Counted from the stretch's first letter, positions 49,593 to 57,855 are shown. The stretch is DNA of 64,000 nucleotides from Paenibacillus pabuli NBRC 13638 (GCF_001514495.1 NZ_BCNM01000002.1:248001-312000), one strand, 5' to 3'. The notes: a model not told the origin generated them from the letters alone. Translations and numbers: made by a program.

Positions 49593-50102
49593 TTACAAAA
49601 TAAACTCTTCCCTATTCAACGTGTAGTAGAACAAGTCACCTTTCAACTCATCAGCTTTTGAAAAAAGCATCTTAACTAACAGGTTCTGTGACCGAATGTT
49701 GGCCTGCTCTACTGTGGCTTCAATAAAATCAAGATTCATAACATCCCAACCCATTTTGATGATTTCCATTAAAGCTTCTTGCATTAATCCTTGTCCCCAA
49801 TAGGAACGGGATAAATCAAATCCAAGCTCTGCGCTTGACGGTTCGCTGTTAGCCCAGCAGTGGAATCCGACTGTACCGAGGAAATGATTATTTACTTTGT
49901 TGAACAGACCATACCTACAACCTGAATCATCCATATGAAATTGTATGATTTCTTCTGCTTTTTTTACGTCACGGCAAGGCTCAATATCCATAAATCGAGC
50001 TATTTCTGGATCAGCAAAATGCTTGAATACAGACTCACGATCCGCTAAAGTTAGCTGTCTAATATACAATCGTTCAGTCTCTATTTCGGGAAAAGGTTTC
50101 AT
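49593..50102 (-). CDS. GNAT family N-acetyltransferase (RimJ-like)
   Basis: A 169-residue RimJ/L-type acetyltransferase. Start at 50102 (M-K-P-F-P-E-I) is nine bases after AAGGGA; an ATG six bases earlier is less well spaced. Sequence landmarks: E-T-E-R-L-Y-I-R-Q-L near 8, A-E-L-G-F-D-L near 89 and Y-W-G-Q-G-L-M-Q-E near 99. Could acetylate N-termini or small amines. Confidence 0.87.
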   Translation of the reverse strand: MKPFPEIETERLYIRQLTLADRESVFKHFADPEIARFMDIEPCRDVKKAEEIIQFHMDDSGCRYGLFNKVNNHFLGTVGFHCWANSEPSSAELGFDLSRSYWGQGLMQEALMEIIKMGWDVMNLDFIEATVEQANIRSQNLLVKMLFSKADELKGDLFYYTLNREEFIL

Positions 50103-50122
50103 GTCCATATGTCCCTTCTTCT

Positions 50123-50689
50123 CTAAAGGTTTTTGATCGTGTAATGACCCGCTTCGCCTAGAAAGTCACTTCGGGTTAACCCCTGCTCTCCAAGGTAGGA
50201 CCTGTAACTCGTTATCGTACCATCATGTGAAATGATAAAAGTACTCCCGCTCTGCTCTCTGCACCATTGAATTAGCTGTCCAGCATAAACCTCGAATTGA
50301 TGTGCTTCCATCCGGTTAATCCCATCCACCCAGCAATCAAGCTCAAAATCAAGAGTTCGTAAACCCGCATACTGAGCATCTATTGCTTCCTTCGAATAGA
50401 TCTGATCACAACGCAGATCGGGGAACTCCGGGTTTTGAGGGAACATTCTCGGGCCAACGAGTGGACTGACTGTCAGTTTATCGCTTGATGTTAAGAGGAA
50501 TGCCGTTTCTATCGTTCGTTTCGTAGGACTCACCAAAACTATGTCTTCCGGTAAAATTTTAATCTGCTTTCGTAATTCAGTCGCCTGGCTCTTTCCCCGT
50601 TCAGTGAGTCCGGGATGCAGCTGGTTTAGCTGATGAGGATAATGAAGCAAATGTTCAGCGTGACCATGACGAATAAATGTGATATCCAT
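50123..50689 (-). CDS. Histidine phosphatase family protein
   Basis: A 188-residue phosphoglycerate-mutase-like phosphatase. The catalytic R-H-G is at residues 7-9 (F-I-R-H-G-H-A-E), S-P-T-K-R-T near 54 and the second histidine in I-I-S-H-D-G near 154. AGGAGG lies five bases before the ATG. Acts on an unidentified phosphorylated metabolite. Confidence 0.88.
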   Translation of the reverse strand: MDITFIRHGHAEHLLHYPHQLNQLHPGLTERGKSQATELRKQIKILPEDIVLVSPTKRTIETAFLLTSSDKLTVSPLVGPRMFPQNPEFPDLRCDQIYSKEAIDAQYAGLRTLDFELDCWVDGINRMEAHQFEVYAGQLIQWCREQSGSTFIISHDGTITSYRSYLGEQGLTRSDFLGEAGHYTIKNL

Positions 50690-50800
50690 AAACTCCTCCT
50701 ATTTCTGAACGTAATGCTTAAGGCTAACTATGTCACGCTGATGACTGATCATTTTTCAAAAACAACGGATAAACCTCCATAATTTTGAATGCATCCAGGT

Positions 50801-50986
50801 TTACTTTGCCGACCAGCCAGAGGACAATCCCTCCACAAATCCATTAACAAACGATGGAATAAAAAGTACAATCAACAAAGTTAAACTCCCTATACCCCAT
50901 CTGATTAATGTTTTGCGTTTGTTCCTTACACCTAAGATGAACAATATAGTGGTAATGACGATTAGTGTTGCCTCGAGAAATAACAT
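50801..50986 (-). CDS. Small two-helix membrane protein (61 aa)
   Basis: A 61-residue protein with two membrane helices (about 2-20 and 30-50) separated by a basic turn (R-N-K-R-K-T). GGAGG is nine bases before the ATG. No family recognised. It lies in the run between a P-loop kinase-like gene and the histidine phosphatase, with 111 bases of gene-free DNA after it. Confidence 0.65.
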   Translation of the reverse strand: MLFLEATLIVITTILFILGVRNKRKTLIRWGIGSLTLLIVLFIPSFVNGFVEGLSSGWSAK

Positions 50987-51052
50987 AAAAATAAACCTCC
51001 ATTATGTATTGAGTTACCATGCCAAGATCTGTCGTACTTGTACTTTAGTGTC

Positions 51053-51901
51053 TCAAAGTGAACCTTTCAAAATCTCCTCCAGCTCCACCTGGCAAGCAGC
51101 GTGGTTATAATCCGAATTATCCAACCAATGTTTGTCCATCTTCAGCAAATGATAAATCTCGGTTTCTAACTCTTTCCTTGCCTGAAGAACCGTCACCGTG
51201 CCTTCAACACCATGATATCCTTTCGTGAGCCCCCATCCTTGATTTGTGTAATATTGTATGAATCCATCTGACCATTCCTTGGGTCTTTCCTGAATTGCTT
51301 TGTCAAAGGTATGTGCAAGATCCTCCTGATGAATATAGATGAGTAGCGGATTTAATGGTTGAACGATGCGCTCCAATTCCAGAACATATTGTACGTTTTC
51401 TTCTCTGGATTGATTATATTTCACCAAACCTATGGTCAATGGATTTTGAATAAAACAACATTCGAATATGGTGATGGAATCATCATCCGCGCTTATCACG
51501 CTTTCGGTAAAACTCCGCCATTTTTCGGTGATCAGCTTTACATTTTGTTCAAAAGGCAGTTCGTAAATATCTTTGCTGAATATCTCCTGCACCACATGGT
51601 CAGGGAAACTCACTCCAAATTCCTCTTTCATTTTGCGATACGGAATCAGGAAACCATCCTGATAGACTGTAGCTCTGCTCTCCAATATATGTTTACATGC
51701 CTCGTGAGCATTCACCAAAGACCTGAACTCTTCCGCAGAATAAAAGGCCACACCATCATAATCAGCAGGGTGATCCAGATTCCCTTCCTGGATGAGTTGC
51801 ACCTTTTTGCCCTGCTCAATCAGAATCTCGGAAACCATCTTGGCAATCGTCGACTTTCCTGAACCCGGTAATCCCTCAATAAGTATCAATTGTTTTGTCA
51901 T
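51053..51901 (-). CDS. P-loop kinase-like ATPase
   Basis: A 282-residue nucleoside/metabolite kinase-like protein. The P-loop G-L-P-G-S-G-K-S-T is at residues 10-18, D-G-V-A-F-Y near 50, and a lid-like basic region near 200. A Walker-B-like stretch (I-T-I-F-E-C-C-F) lies near 145. It resembles uncharacterised Bacillales proteins annotated as AAA or thymidylate-kinase-like. AAGGGTG is eight bases upstream. Confidence 0.8.
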   Translation of the reverse strand: MTKQLILIEGLPGSGKSTIAKMVSEILIEQGKKVQLIQEGNLDHPADYDGVAFYSAEEFRSLVNAHEACKHILESRATVYQDGFLIPYRKMKEEFGVSFPDHVVQEIFSKDIYELPFEQNVKLITEKWRSFTESVISADDDSITIFECCFIQNPLTIGLVKYNQSREENVQYVLELERIVQPLNPLLIYIHQEDLAHTFDKAIQERPKEWSDGFIQYYTNQGWGLTKGYHGVEGTVTVLQARKELETEIYHLLKMDKHWLDNSDYNHAACQVELEEILKGSL

Positions 51902-51938
51902 GATTTCATCACCCTTTACTTCTTTTCATTCAGTGTTG

Positions 51939-52466
51939 TTAATCGATGTCTGCAAAAATCCATTTCGCAGCATCGCCATCCGCTTTCTTTTTCCAAAACA
52001 CCATGCTAGAGCTGGCCTCCTCCTCGTTCTCTCTTAATTCAGTAACCATCACAAGTGCTTCATAAAGCTTCTTTTGCTCACGAATGGTGATATCACTCAT
52101 AGAGATGACCTTGCGAACTTTAAAACCTGACAAGCCTGAAACTGGCATTCCTGAGACTGGCGATTGTGGATCAAAAAGGCTCATATAACCCTTCTCATCC
52201 TCTTCCCACATATAACGCATACGGGAATTCATCAGTTGGACGATTTCCAGTTCATCACCTGTATACTTCGTTTCATCAAGATAGACAGGAGGAATGCCTT
52301 TGTCCTCTTGGGGTGCTGCTGCTTCATCGTCCTTCTGCTTGACTGCTTCCTCAGTATGACTTTTCGTCACTGGAATAGCTGGTTTCTGCGCAGCCTCATT
52401 GGTTGTTTTATCTTGACAGGCAATTAGACATAGAAATAATAATGAACACAGGATTAACTTTTTCAT
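51939..52466 (-). CDS. Lipoprotein of unknown function
   Basis: A 175-residue lipoprotein. Start 52466 overlaps the HAD stop as ATGA. Signal peptide M-K-K-L-I-L-C-S-L-L with lipobox C-L-I-A-C, then a charged linker rich in Lys/Glu/Ala (about 20-65). A compact domain follows (I-V-Q-L-M-N-S-R-M-R-Y-M-W near 78, M-V-F-W-K-K near 158) that looks like an NTF2-like fold. Function unknown. Confidence 0.75.
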   Translation of the reverse strand: MKKLILCSLLFLCLIACQDKTTNEAAQKPAIPVTKSHTEEAVKQKDDEAAAPQEDKGIPPVYLDETKYTGDELEIVQLMNSRMRYMWEEDEKGYMSLFDPQSPVSGMPVSGLSGFKVRKVISMSDITIREQKKLYEALVMVTELRENEEEASSSMVFWKKKADGDAAKWIFADID

Positions 52467-53140
52467 GTCCAACCCTCCAACATATGCAGAACTTCGGTAA
52501 GGTCTTTGCATTCATAATCCGGAGTAATCTGTTTTGGTTTGGATTTACCTTTCCGATTTAACCAAACAGCCTTAATTCCCGCATTTTGTGCTCCTTGTAC
52601 ATCACTGACCAGCGAATCCCCAATATGGATTACCTCATCTCGCTGCAAACCATACCTCTTGATCGCTTCATCAAACATCTCTGACCTTGGCTTATAAGAA
52701 CGAACATCCTCGCTGGTAATCACGCCGGCCGCTTCAATGTTATGTGCCTTCATTGCAGCTCTCACGTCATCAGTATCTATATTGGAAAGGATATATACCG
52801 GGACTTCAAGAGAATGAAGAAAGGGAATTGAATCAGCAAATATGCCAGGGTTACGCCAATGTGCCAACTGTTCCTGATTAAGCGACTCAGCCCGTAGATC
52901 TGATTTGAAATGGCGAAGCGTTTCTGCCAGAGACTGCACATTCAGTATTCTTTGCGTGGTAAACTGGCTGCCATGGCTGTCATAAAACAATGTTGAAAAT
53001 GCCTTCCACCAATATGCGCCAATCTCATCCGTCGTACAATCAACCTGCGCAGAAGCTTGAACCTTTTTATAAATCATGGGAAGAATATCATCATCTTCAT
53101 GAACAACTGTCCCATAGAAATCAAGGAAAATGGCTTTCAT
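52463..53140 (-). CDS. HAD-superfamily hydrolase (haloacid dehalogenase type)
   Basis: A 225-residue HAD protein. The nucleophile motif is F-L-D-F-Y-G-T-V near 5-12, with Y where many phosphatases have D, as in dehalogenase-like members. Motif II is I-L-S-N-I-D near 118, motif III K-P-R near 150 and motif IV I-G-D-S-L-V-S-D near 172. AGGAGG precedes the ATG by six bases. First gene of the long co-directional run. Confidence 0.87.
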   Translation of the reverse strand: MKAIFLDFYGTVVHEDDDILPMIYKKVQASAQVDCTTDEIGAYWWKAFSTLFYDSHGSQFTTQRILNVQSLAETLRHFKSDLRAESLNQEQLAHWRNPGIFADSIPFLHSLEVPVYILSNIDTDDVRAAMKAHNIEAAGVITSEDVRSYKPRSEMFDEAIKRYGLQRDEVIHIGDSLVSDVQGAQNAGIKAVWLNRKGKSKPKQITPDYECKDLTEVLHMLEGWT

Positions 53141-53213
53141 TCTATTCCTCCCACTGGAATAATCTCAATTCCAAAAAAACTTCCTATGTATGTTAAATTT
53201 TCTCTGTAGGTAC

Positions 53214-53242
53214 ATCATAACCCATAATGTGGAATTTGCGAA
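53214..53242 (-). promoter_or_regulatory. Probable sigma-A promoter of the 17-gene run
   Basis: On the minus strand TTCGCA (53242-53237), 17-base spacer, TATGAT (53219-53214). Located 74 bases before the HAD start and after the terminator of the preceding gene. Confidence 0.5.
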
Positions 53243-53290
53243 TGAACCAAATAACGTAATCCTCCCCTCCTTACGGATTCTCCTCAACAC

Positions 53291-53334
53291 AAAAACCACG
53301 CTGTTCTGATGTTTGCATCATACAAAAGCGTGGT
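53291..53334 (-). terminator. Rho-independent terminator
   Basis: ACCACGCT and AGCGTGGT perfect 8-base arms, nested TGATG/CATCA inside, TTTTTG tail on the minus strand. It follows the membrane-protein gene ending at 53381. Confidence 0.78.
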
Positions 53335-53380
53335 ATGTCGAAAAGTCTTTTCAAGCTTCCATCATCAGAAATGCAACCTA

Positions 53381-53731
53381 CTATCTTTTAAAAAACATGT
53401 TCAATATGCCAACTGCTTTGATTTTAATTTCATTTCCTTCAACATCCGTAAAAAGGTCGTCATACGTCGTAAAAATCCCCACATGCTGTATATGTCCACT
53501 TCTGAAAATAAGACTCTTTTCCTCGCCGTTCGTGATCTGTGTATACGTCGTTCCTGCATTGACATCGTAGGAGACATGTATACCATGCTCGCTTTCCAGC
53601 CATTTATAAAAATCTGGCCTGGTTGGATTGGTAATAATCATAATGACAACTAAAATGACAAGACCCATAACTACTGGTAATTTACGGATCATGTTCGGTC
53701 CATAACTGAAACTACTCTTCATCTTTTTCAT
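53381..53731 (-). CDS. Membrane-anchored protein, DUF4359-like
   Basis: A 116-residue protein with a membrane helix near 19-34 (V-V-M-G-L-V-I-L-V-V-I-M-I-I) followed at once by T-N-P-T-R-P-D-F-Y-K-W-L, similar to the N-P-S-x-x-x-Y start of DUF4359 proteins. The external part is a small beta domain. It overlaps the upstream gene by 20 bases, which argues for coupling; a methionine at codon 4 is another possible start. Confidence 0.65.
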   Translation of the reverse strand: MKKMKSSFSYGPNMIRKLPVVMGLVILVVIMIITNPTRPDFYKWLESEHGIHVSYDVNAGTTYTQITNGEEKSLIFRSGHIQHVGIFTTYDDLFTDVEGNEIKIKAVGILNMFFKR

Positions 53732-54122
53732 TCCGCTGCTTTGTTATCATTTCAACCTTTTTAGCCAATACCCAGCCACTTAATCCATATGATGATGTAA
53801 TGACAAAGTACAGATATTCCCCCTCGATCAACTTGGTTTCCAGCTCCTCATCAGTTTCATACATGATAGGCCAACCCTGACCTTTCCCCTTCTCCAACAA
53901 CTCTCGATTGTAACTGATAAAACAATCCAAACCAACGTCGTCAATATCGAAGATAATGCTGCCTTGCAACGGTGTATCAAACGAATGTGCTAATACGCCT
54001 GAGAAAAGGATATCCGTATCTTCAGACAAATCAGAGTGATACGAACGGGTACGCATTCTAATGCTTTCATTCTCCAAATCGACTTCGTAACTTAATATGA
54101 TGTTATCATGCACACTTGGCAT
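53712..54122 (-). CDS. Hypothetical soluble protein
   Basis: A 136-residue acidic protein with AAAGGAG seven bases before the ATG. Mostly beta-prone sequence with many Asp/Glu (S-G-V-L-A-H-S-F-D near 43, Y-E-T-D-E-E-L-E near 88) and a lysine/glutamate-rich C-terminus. It looks like an immunity- or sensor-type small protein but I do not recognise a family. Confidence 0.62.
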   Translation of the reverse strand: MPSVHDNIILSYEVDLENESIRMRTRSYHSDLSEDTDILFSGVLAHSFDTPLQGSIIFDIDDVGLDCFISYNRELLEKGKGQGWPIMYETDEELETKLIEGEYLYFVITSSYGLSGWVLAKKVEMITKQRNEKDEE

Positions 54123-54169
54123 GGTATGACTCCTTTCAAAGGTCCTTTTTAACTCGTTGGTTGCTCTGC

Positions 54170-54526
54170 TTATGACCTGCCCAGCAACTGCTCGTCAAAC
54201 CATACATCCTCATAATCTTCTGCAATCACAAACCGCCATCCCGGCGCAAGTCCGAGGTACTTATTGATTTTCGGGTCCCAGTCATCGATGTGTGTTACAT
54301 GTAAAGGTACAAAAAAATCATCTGCATCCGAGTACTTTTCTGCCCAAATATACCATCCGGTTGTATCTCCCTCGGGCTGAATACGCATTCCGTGGATCGG
54401 TTCCAACTTCTCCTTGACGTTCCAGGCGATTCCGATCTTATGGTGCAGTTCACTGGGGACATAGTCGGCATTATATTTGCGACACATCTGCATCTGTTCC
54501 TGGATGGAAGCAGCATTTGTCATCAT
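54170..54526 (-). CDS. Imm33/DUF2185-like protein
   Basis: A 118-residue protein. The C-terminal segment L-A-P-G-W-R-F-V-I-A-E-D-Y-E-D-V-W-F-D matches the G-W-R-F-x-x-x-x-E core of the DUF2185 (Imm33) immunity family. The N-terminal part, T-T-G-W-Y-I-W-A near 58 and F-V-P-L-H-V-T-H near 75, fits the same fold. Imm33 proteins neutralise polymorphic toxins of rival or sister cells, but no toxin gene is visible here. Confidence 0.65.
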   Translation of the reverse strand: MMTNAASIQEQMQMCRKYNADYVPSELHHKIGIAWNVKEKLEPIHGMRIQPEGDTTGWYIWAEKYSDADDFFVPLHVTHIDDWDPKINKYLGLAPGWRFVIAEDYEDVWFDEQLLGRS

Positions 54527-54558
54527 TGATCATCTCATTTCTCACATGTTGGATATGA

Positions 54559-54693
54559 CTAAGGTAGTTCATAATACTCATGATCCACTGCTTCTTGATT
54601 CTCGATTTCCTGCTGCAACAACTCCCTGATTTGCTGCCTGTGTCTGGTATCTGGATCTAAACCGTACAACTCCAGAATCTCTTCTTCGTTCAT
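54559..54693 (-). CDS. Small acidic protein (44 aa)
   Basis: ATG at 54693 sits seven bases after AAGGTG. The 44-residue product is acidic and helical (N-E-E-E-I-L-E-L-Y-G-L-D-P, then I-R-E-L-L-Q-Q-E-I-E-N-Q-E) and ends Y-Y-E-L-P. It fits between the DUF3021 gene (15 bases upstream) and the Imm33-like gene. The spacing and RBS support a real gene; function unknown. Confidence 0.6.
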   Translation of the reverse strand: MNEEEILELYGLDPDTRHRQQIRELLQQEIENQEAVDHEYYELP

Positions 54694-54708
54694 CTTCGTA
54701 CACCTTGC

Positions 54709-55119
54709 TTACTTCATAATATGGTTTAATTCTTCCGCTTTTTTCCTGCTATCTATTTTAGCATAGAAATAAAAAGCAATAATGTGCAGTACGATGGATA
54801 AGACCCACATTCCAGGGAACCAGGGAGCAATCAATAGGAACATGTCTGTAGAAAACAACCATACAATCGCCATTCCTCCTGCAATATTAAATGTGGAAGA
54901 AATGATGATATTCCACACGGGTTTCATCGTAAAGTAGTTCCAAAGTGCATTGTACATTACGCCAAACAGTATAGCAGCAATAGCTGAAATCCCGGCAATA
55001 TTCCACAGGTAACCCATTTCAATGGACTGACCTTTAGAGAATAGTGTCAATAACAAGGTCACCCACAACGAAGTAATTGTAAAAACCTGAAAAAATGAAT
55101 GCTTGAGCTGACTAATCAT
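54709..55119 (-). CDS. DUF3021 membrane protein
   Basis: A 136-residue protein with four membrane helices (about 11-28, 38-58, 72-90, 95-118) and a short basic C-terminus. DUF3021 proteins are consistently encoded with a LytTR regulator and act as its membrane partner or anti-activator. The ATG overlaps the LytTR stop as ATGA. Confidence 0.82.
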   Translation of the reverse strand: MISQLKHSFFQVFTITSLWVTLLLTLFSKGQSIEMGYLWNIAGISAIAAILFGVMYNALWNYFTMKPVWNIIISSTFNIAGGMAIVWLFSTDMFLLIAPWFPGMWVLSIVLHIIAFYFYAKIDSRKKAEELNHIMK

Positions 55120-55562
55120 GATAATTTCCCCCTAAAGTTTTTAATGTAAAATCGGCTGACAAAGTAACTGGAGCCATCGTTCAGATCAACCTTGATCCTA
55201 GCATGGTCTGTTGACGAGAATTCACTTATATGCCTTGTGTTAATGATGGTTTGATTATTGATTTTCACTAACTGGGATGACCTCAGATCCTCTTCCACAA
55301 ACTTCAGGCGTTTGTTGAGCAAATACCTTTCGCCTGTAATGATACGCACACAGCACAATCGATCCTCTGATTCAATCGCGACCACTGAACTCAACTTGAT
55401 CTGCACATTGCGATTGTTCTTAGCATTGATGACAATAAGTTTTGCTTCAAACTGGCAGATCGCTTCTTGAATACTGTTCCAATGCGACTTCTCATCAGGA
55501 TGGGTTACGACTTTAGCTGTGCTTTTTTCCATTGCCATATCTTTTTCAAAAATGACTTTCAC
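55116..55562 (-). CDS. LytTR-family DNA-binding regulator
   Basis: A 148-residue regulator, GTG start eight bases after AGGAGG. There is no receiver domain: about 45 residues of N-terminal lead are followed by a LytTR domain (V-Q-I-K-L-S-S-V-V-A-I-E-S-E near 55, L-V-K-I-N-N-Q-T-I-I-N near 108, I-S-E-F-S-S near 121, S-R-F-Y-I-K near 140). LytTR proteins bind pairs of short direct repeats. With DUF3021 downstream this is a compact membrane-controlled switch, probably self-regulated through the repeats just upstream. Confidence 0.88.
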   Translation of the reverse strand: MKVIFEKDMAMEKSTAKVVTHPDEKSHWNSIQEAICQFEAKLIVINAKNNRNVQIKLSSVVAIESEDRLCCVRIITGERYLLNKRLKFVEEDLRSSQLVKINNQTIINTRHISEFSSTDHARIKVDLNDGSSYFVSRFYIKNFRGKLS

Positions 55563-55620
55563 GCCTTATTCCTCCTCTCACAACTCATATTACAAGTAAA
55601 GCCACGACAAACCCACAGTA

Positions 55621-55645
55621 TTGCGTTTTGTTGCATGAAATTGCA
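55621..55645 (-). promoter_or_regulatory. Three phased TTGCR repeats, candidate LytTR operator
   Basis: On the plus strand TTGCG (55621-55625), TTGCA (55631-55635) and TTGCA (55641-55645) occur exactly 10 bp apart, i.e. on one face of the helix. They lie 60-85 bases upstream of the LytTR start, where an activator would sit. LytTR dimers commonly use direct repeats spaced about a helical turn or two. Confidence 0.6.
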
Positions 55646-55762
55646 GGTTTGTTACATTGGTACTGATTTTTCAGCGTACAGACACGATAAAAAGGACTAC
55701 TCATTCTTGTTATGTTAGACTAATTTCGAATTACAGCAGCATCGTTTCGCCTTCAAAATCAT

Positions 55763-55793
55763 GAAAAAAGAACTACTCATGAAGAGTAGTTCT
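55763..55793 (-). terminator. Rho-independent terminator
   Basis: AGAACTACTC (55769-55778) and GAGTAGTTCT (55784-55793), perfect 10-base arms with a TTTTTT tail on the minus strand. It ends the hypothetical gene at 55832 and insulates the LytTR operon. Confidence 0.88.
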
Positions 55794-55831
55794 CCTATGT
55801 CCTTTACCCACATCTGCTGCTAAAGATCAAA

Positions 55832-56215
55832 TCATCGATCCGTTATCAGCCATGTCTTTGCCTCTTCAGGATCAGCATAAAATGATACAGATTGCCCCAT
55901 CCCTAGGCTCTTCAATCTTCTTTTTAATTTCCAACGATCCATCCATGATAATCCTACAAATGAGAGCTTATCCAGATTATCTTTGAGATTATTCATATTG
56001 CAGATTAACTGATCCAAGACTTCTTTGGTAATCTTCGTCTCATACATATCCACCCAAACCTTGAGCTTTTTATTGATCCCTAAGATGAAAGCTTCTTCTT
56101 GTCTCATCACATCAAAAAGCTTATCTTGGTCCTTATGCTTGCTGCCATATTTCAGACAATGGATTTCTCCACCTTTATAATAATAAGGAAAAATGGATCC
56201 ACCTGGAGATTTCAT
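55832..56215 (-). CDS. Hypothetical protein, possibly STAS-like
   Basis: A 127-residue soluble protein, AAGGAG ten bases before ATG. It opens M-K-S-P-G-G-S-I-F-P-Y-Y-Y. A strand-helix order (L-K-V-W-V-D-M-Y-E, then a helix, then L-S-F-V-G-L-S near 85) and the C-terminal A-D-P-E-E-A-K-T-W-L recall STAS/SpoIIAA-like small domains, but similarity is loose. Single gene with its own terminator. Confidence 0.6.
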   Translation of the reverse strand: MKSPGGSIFPYYYKGGEIHCLKYGSKHKDQDKLFDVMRQEEAFILGINKKLKVWVDMYETKITKEVLDQLICNMNNLKDNLDKLSFVGLSWMDRWKLKRRLKSLGMGQSVSFYADPEEAKTWLITDR

Positions 56216-56247
56216 GAACAGATCACTCCTTATATTTTGAGATTACT

Positions 56248-56760
56248 TTAGGTGTGGATCTCCGTAATCTCCAGATATCTCTCCTGATCTTGCCGAATTA
56301 TTTCATTGATGTGTAAAATAGCTTCCTGAGCCGCGGCTCGATATTTAACGTATAGTTCTTCCGTTCTTTGCAGCAGGATCGGGTCTTTCTCCAAATCCGT
56401 GGGCAGGACCTCACGCCACGTGTCTCCAACTTTATTTTGATCTGTAACCAAACGCTCAATGTCATCCAGCAGATTCACCATTTCATTTTGATTAAAATAG
56501 CGCATCCCGTTCTTTATTCCATTCCAGCTCTTCATATCAATAATGTTGTACGCCGAAAACCAATAAAACTCCGCTAGGCTTTTCGTGTGGTTATGATAGG
56601 AATAGAACAAAAATATCGCTTGTTGGCCTTCGTGTAATTGCCGATATACCTCTACTTTTGCTGCAACATCTTTACCACGAACGGAGATCAACATCGGTTG
56701 GACGCATAGCCAGCTAAGCTGCTCGGAACCCAAGTCTCCTAGTTTGACTTTAACTTTCAA
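56248..56760 (-). CDS. Hypothetical soluble protein
   Basis: About 170 residues from TTG 56760, which is seven bases after AGGAG; the ATG two codons earlier is too close to that site, and a TTG at 56799 lacks one. The protein begins with lysine/valine alternation (K-V-K-V-K-L-G-D-L-G), has an aromatic middle (S-L-A-E-F-Y-W-F-S-A-Y-N) and a helical, glutamate-rich C-terminus. No family recognised. Confidence 0.6.
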   Translation of the reverse strand: MKVKVKLGDLGSEQLSWLCVQPMLISVRGKDVAAKVEVYRQLHEGQQAIFLFYSYHNHTKSLAEFYWFSAYNIIDMKSWNGIKNGMRYFNQNEMVNLLDDIERLVTDQNKVGDTWREVLPTDLEKDPILLQRTEELYVKYRAAAQEAILHINEIIRQDQERYLEITEIHT

Positions 56761-56816
56761 TAACATGCTCCTCTCTACTTGCGATGATTGTAAATTCAAA
56801 CTTCACTAATCATATG

Positions 56817-57320
56817 TTAAGGATTCTTTGGTGTTTCTACTCCGGGATCATTCTCTCCACCCATTCTACGTCGGGACGTTTCCTTCCTGCCTGTCGCTGG
56901 AACATGGGTAGACACTTTAGCCAATCCGAATTTGGGCATATTCGCATATATGGTCTCATATGAACCGGATTGAGCTTTGTAGGTTTCATGATAAATCCCT
57001 ACACTTCCATCCGATCCAACCGATTGGTTAAATCGTTTCCAAGCCTCCAGGTGCAGGCCACCGCGTGCGTATTTCTCCAGCTCATCATAGGATCTCCAAT
57101 ATTGCAGTAGAGTCACTCCACGCCAGCTCATAAAATATTCCGTCCCCAGAAACCCGGTATCTGGGTTCATGTACAGTTCTTTAATCATCGGGCCCATGGA
57201 TTTAAAAACAGGTAACCACTTATGTATCGCCCACAGGCGATTAATTCTCATTCCAATAATAAAAACAACAAACTCGCCATCAATCTCAGCTGAATATCTT
57301 CCCTTGTGTATGTTCGCCAC
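56817..57320 (-). CDS. DUF4188 protein
   Basis: A 167-residue protein; GTG at 57320 is six bases after AGGAGG. The conserved DUF4188 core is visible: F-V-V-F-I-I-G-M-R-I-N near 16, F-L-G-T-E-Y-F near 55, Q-Y-W-R-S-Y-D-E-L near 72, and N-Q-S-V-G-x-D-G-S-V-G-I-Y-H-E near 98. Related folds (phenylacetaldoxime dehydratase, haem-handling monooxygenase-like) suggest a ferredoxin-like alpha/beta barrel. Basic/proline C-terminal tail. Confidence 0.82.
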   Translation of the reverse strand: MANIHKGRYSAEIDGEFVVFIIGMRINRLWAIHKWLPVFKSMGPMIKELYMNPDTGFLGTEYFMSWRGVTLLQYWRSYDELEKYARGGLHLEAWKRFNQSVGSDGSVGIYHETYKAQSGSYETIYANMPKFGLAKVSTHVPATGRKETSRRRMGGENDPGVETPKNP

Positions 57321-57372
57321 ATTATTCCTCCTTTTTATCAAATAAGCCTTCTTGTTTGCCGTAATTCATCCC

Positions 57373-57855
57373 CTACACCATTCTATATTGCAAAATCAGT
57401 TGAAGACCATTGATGCCCATTTTCCGTTCTCCCATATCCAGAAAACCTGCTTTCAGATACAGCTTTTGTGCCGCAATATTCCCCTCGTTCACAGCTAAAA
57501 TAATTTCATTGACCTTCGGATCAAGCTGCTTAACCAGTGTAGGCAGTTCCCTCATCGCAGCCAATGCATACCCGTTCCCCTGATGTTCTAGCGTAATGGA
57601 TAACGCACGTACCAGTATCTTACGGGAAGCATCTCTTTCCTCTACGTATTCAGAATTTTTATGTAATATGAAGAAACCAACTGGAGTCTCATCATTTAAA
57701 ATCATTACGGGATATTTGTTCGGATTATGCAATGCCTCCTCAATCACCTCCACAGGCATTGCAGTAAATTGAACCTGTTCATCACTTAATGAAAAATGAG
57801 CCAAGTTTTGATCGTACTTCTCATTATATGGGGCGAGGCTAATCCGTTTTTTCAT
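57373..57855 (-). CDS. GNAT family N-acetyltransferase
   Basis: A 160-residue GNAT enzyme. L-E-H-Q-G-N-G-Y-A-L-A near residue 90 is the acetyl-CoA loop, V-N-E-G-N-I-A-A-Q-K-L-Y near 123 the usual helix, and A-G-F near 136. The start directly abuts the stop of the phospholipase-like gene, whose last codons form its GGGAGG site. Resembles Bacillus spermidine/diamine-type acetyltransferases; substrate unproven. Confidence 0.86.
   Translation of the reverse strand: MKKRISLAPYNEKYDQNLAHFSLSDEQVQFTAMPVEVIEEALHNPNKYPVMILNDETPVGFFILHKNSEYVEERDASRKILVRALSITLEHQGNGYALAAMRELPTLVKQLDPKVNEIILAVNEGNIAAQKLYLKAGFLDMGERKMGINGLQLILQYRMV

Noticed and set aside
42615..53140. Classical secondary-metabolite cluster
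   Set aside because: Although rich in tailoring-type enzymes, no polyketide, peptide synthetase, terpene or RiPP core gene is present, so I describe it only as an enzyme run.
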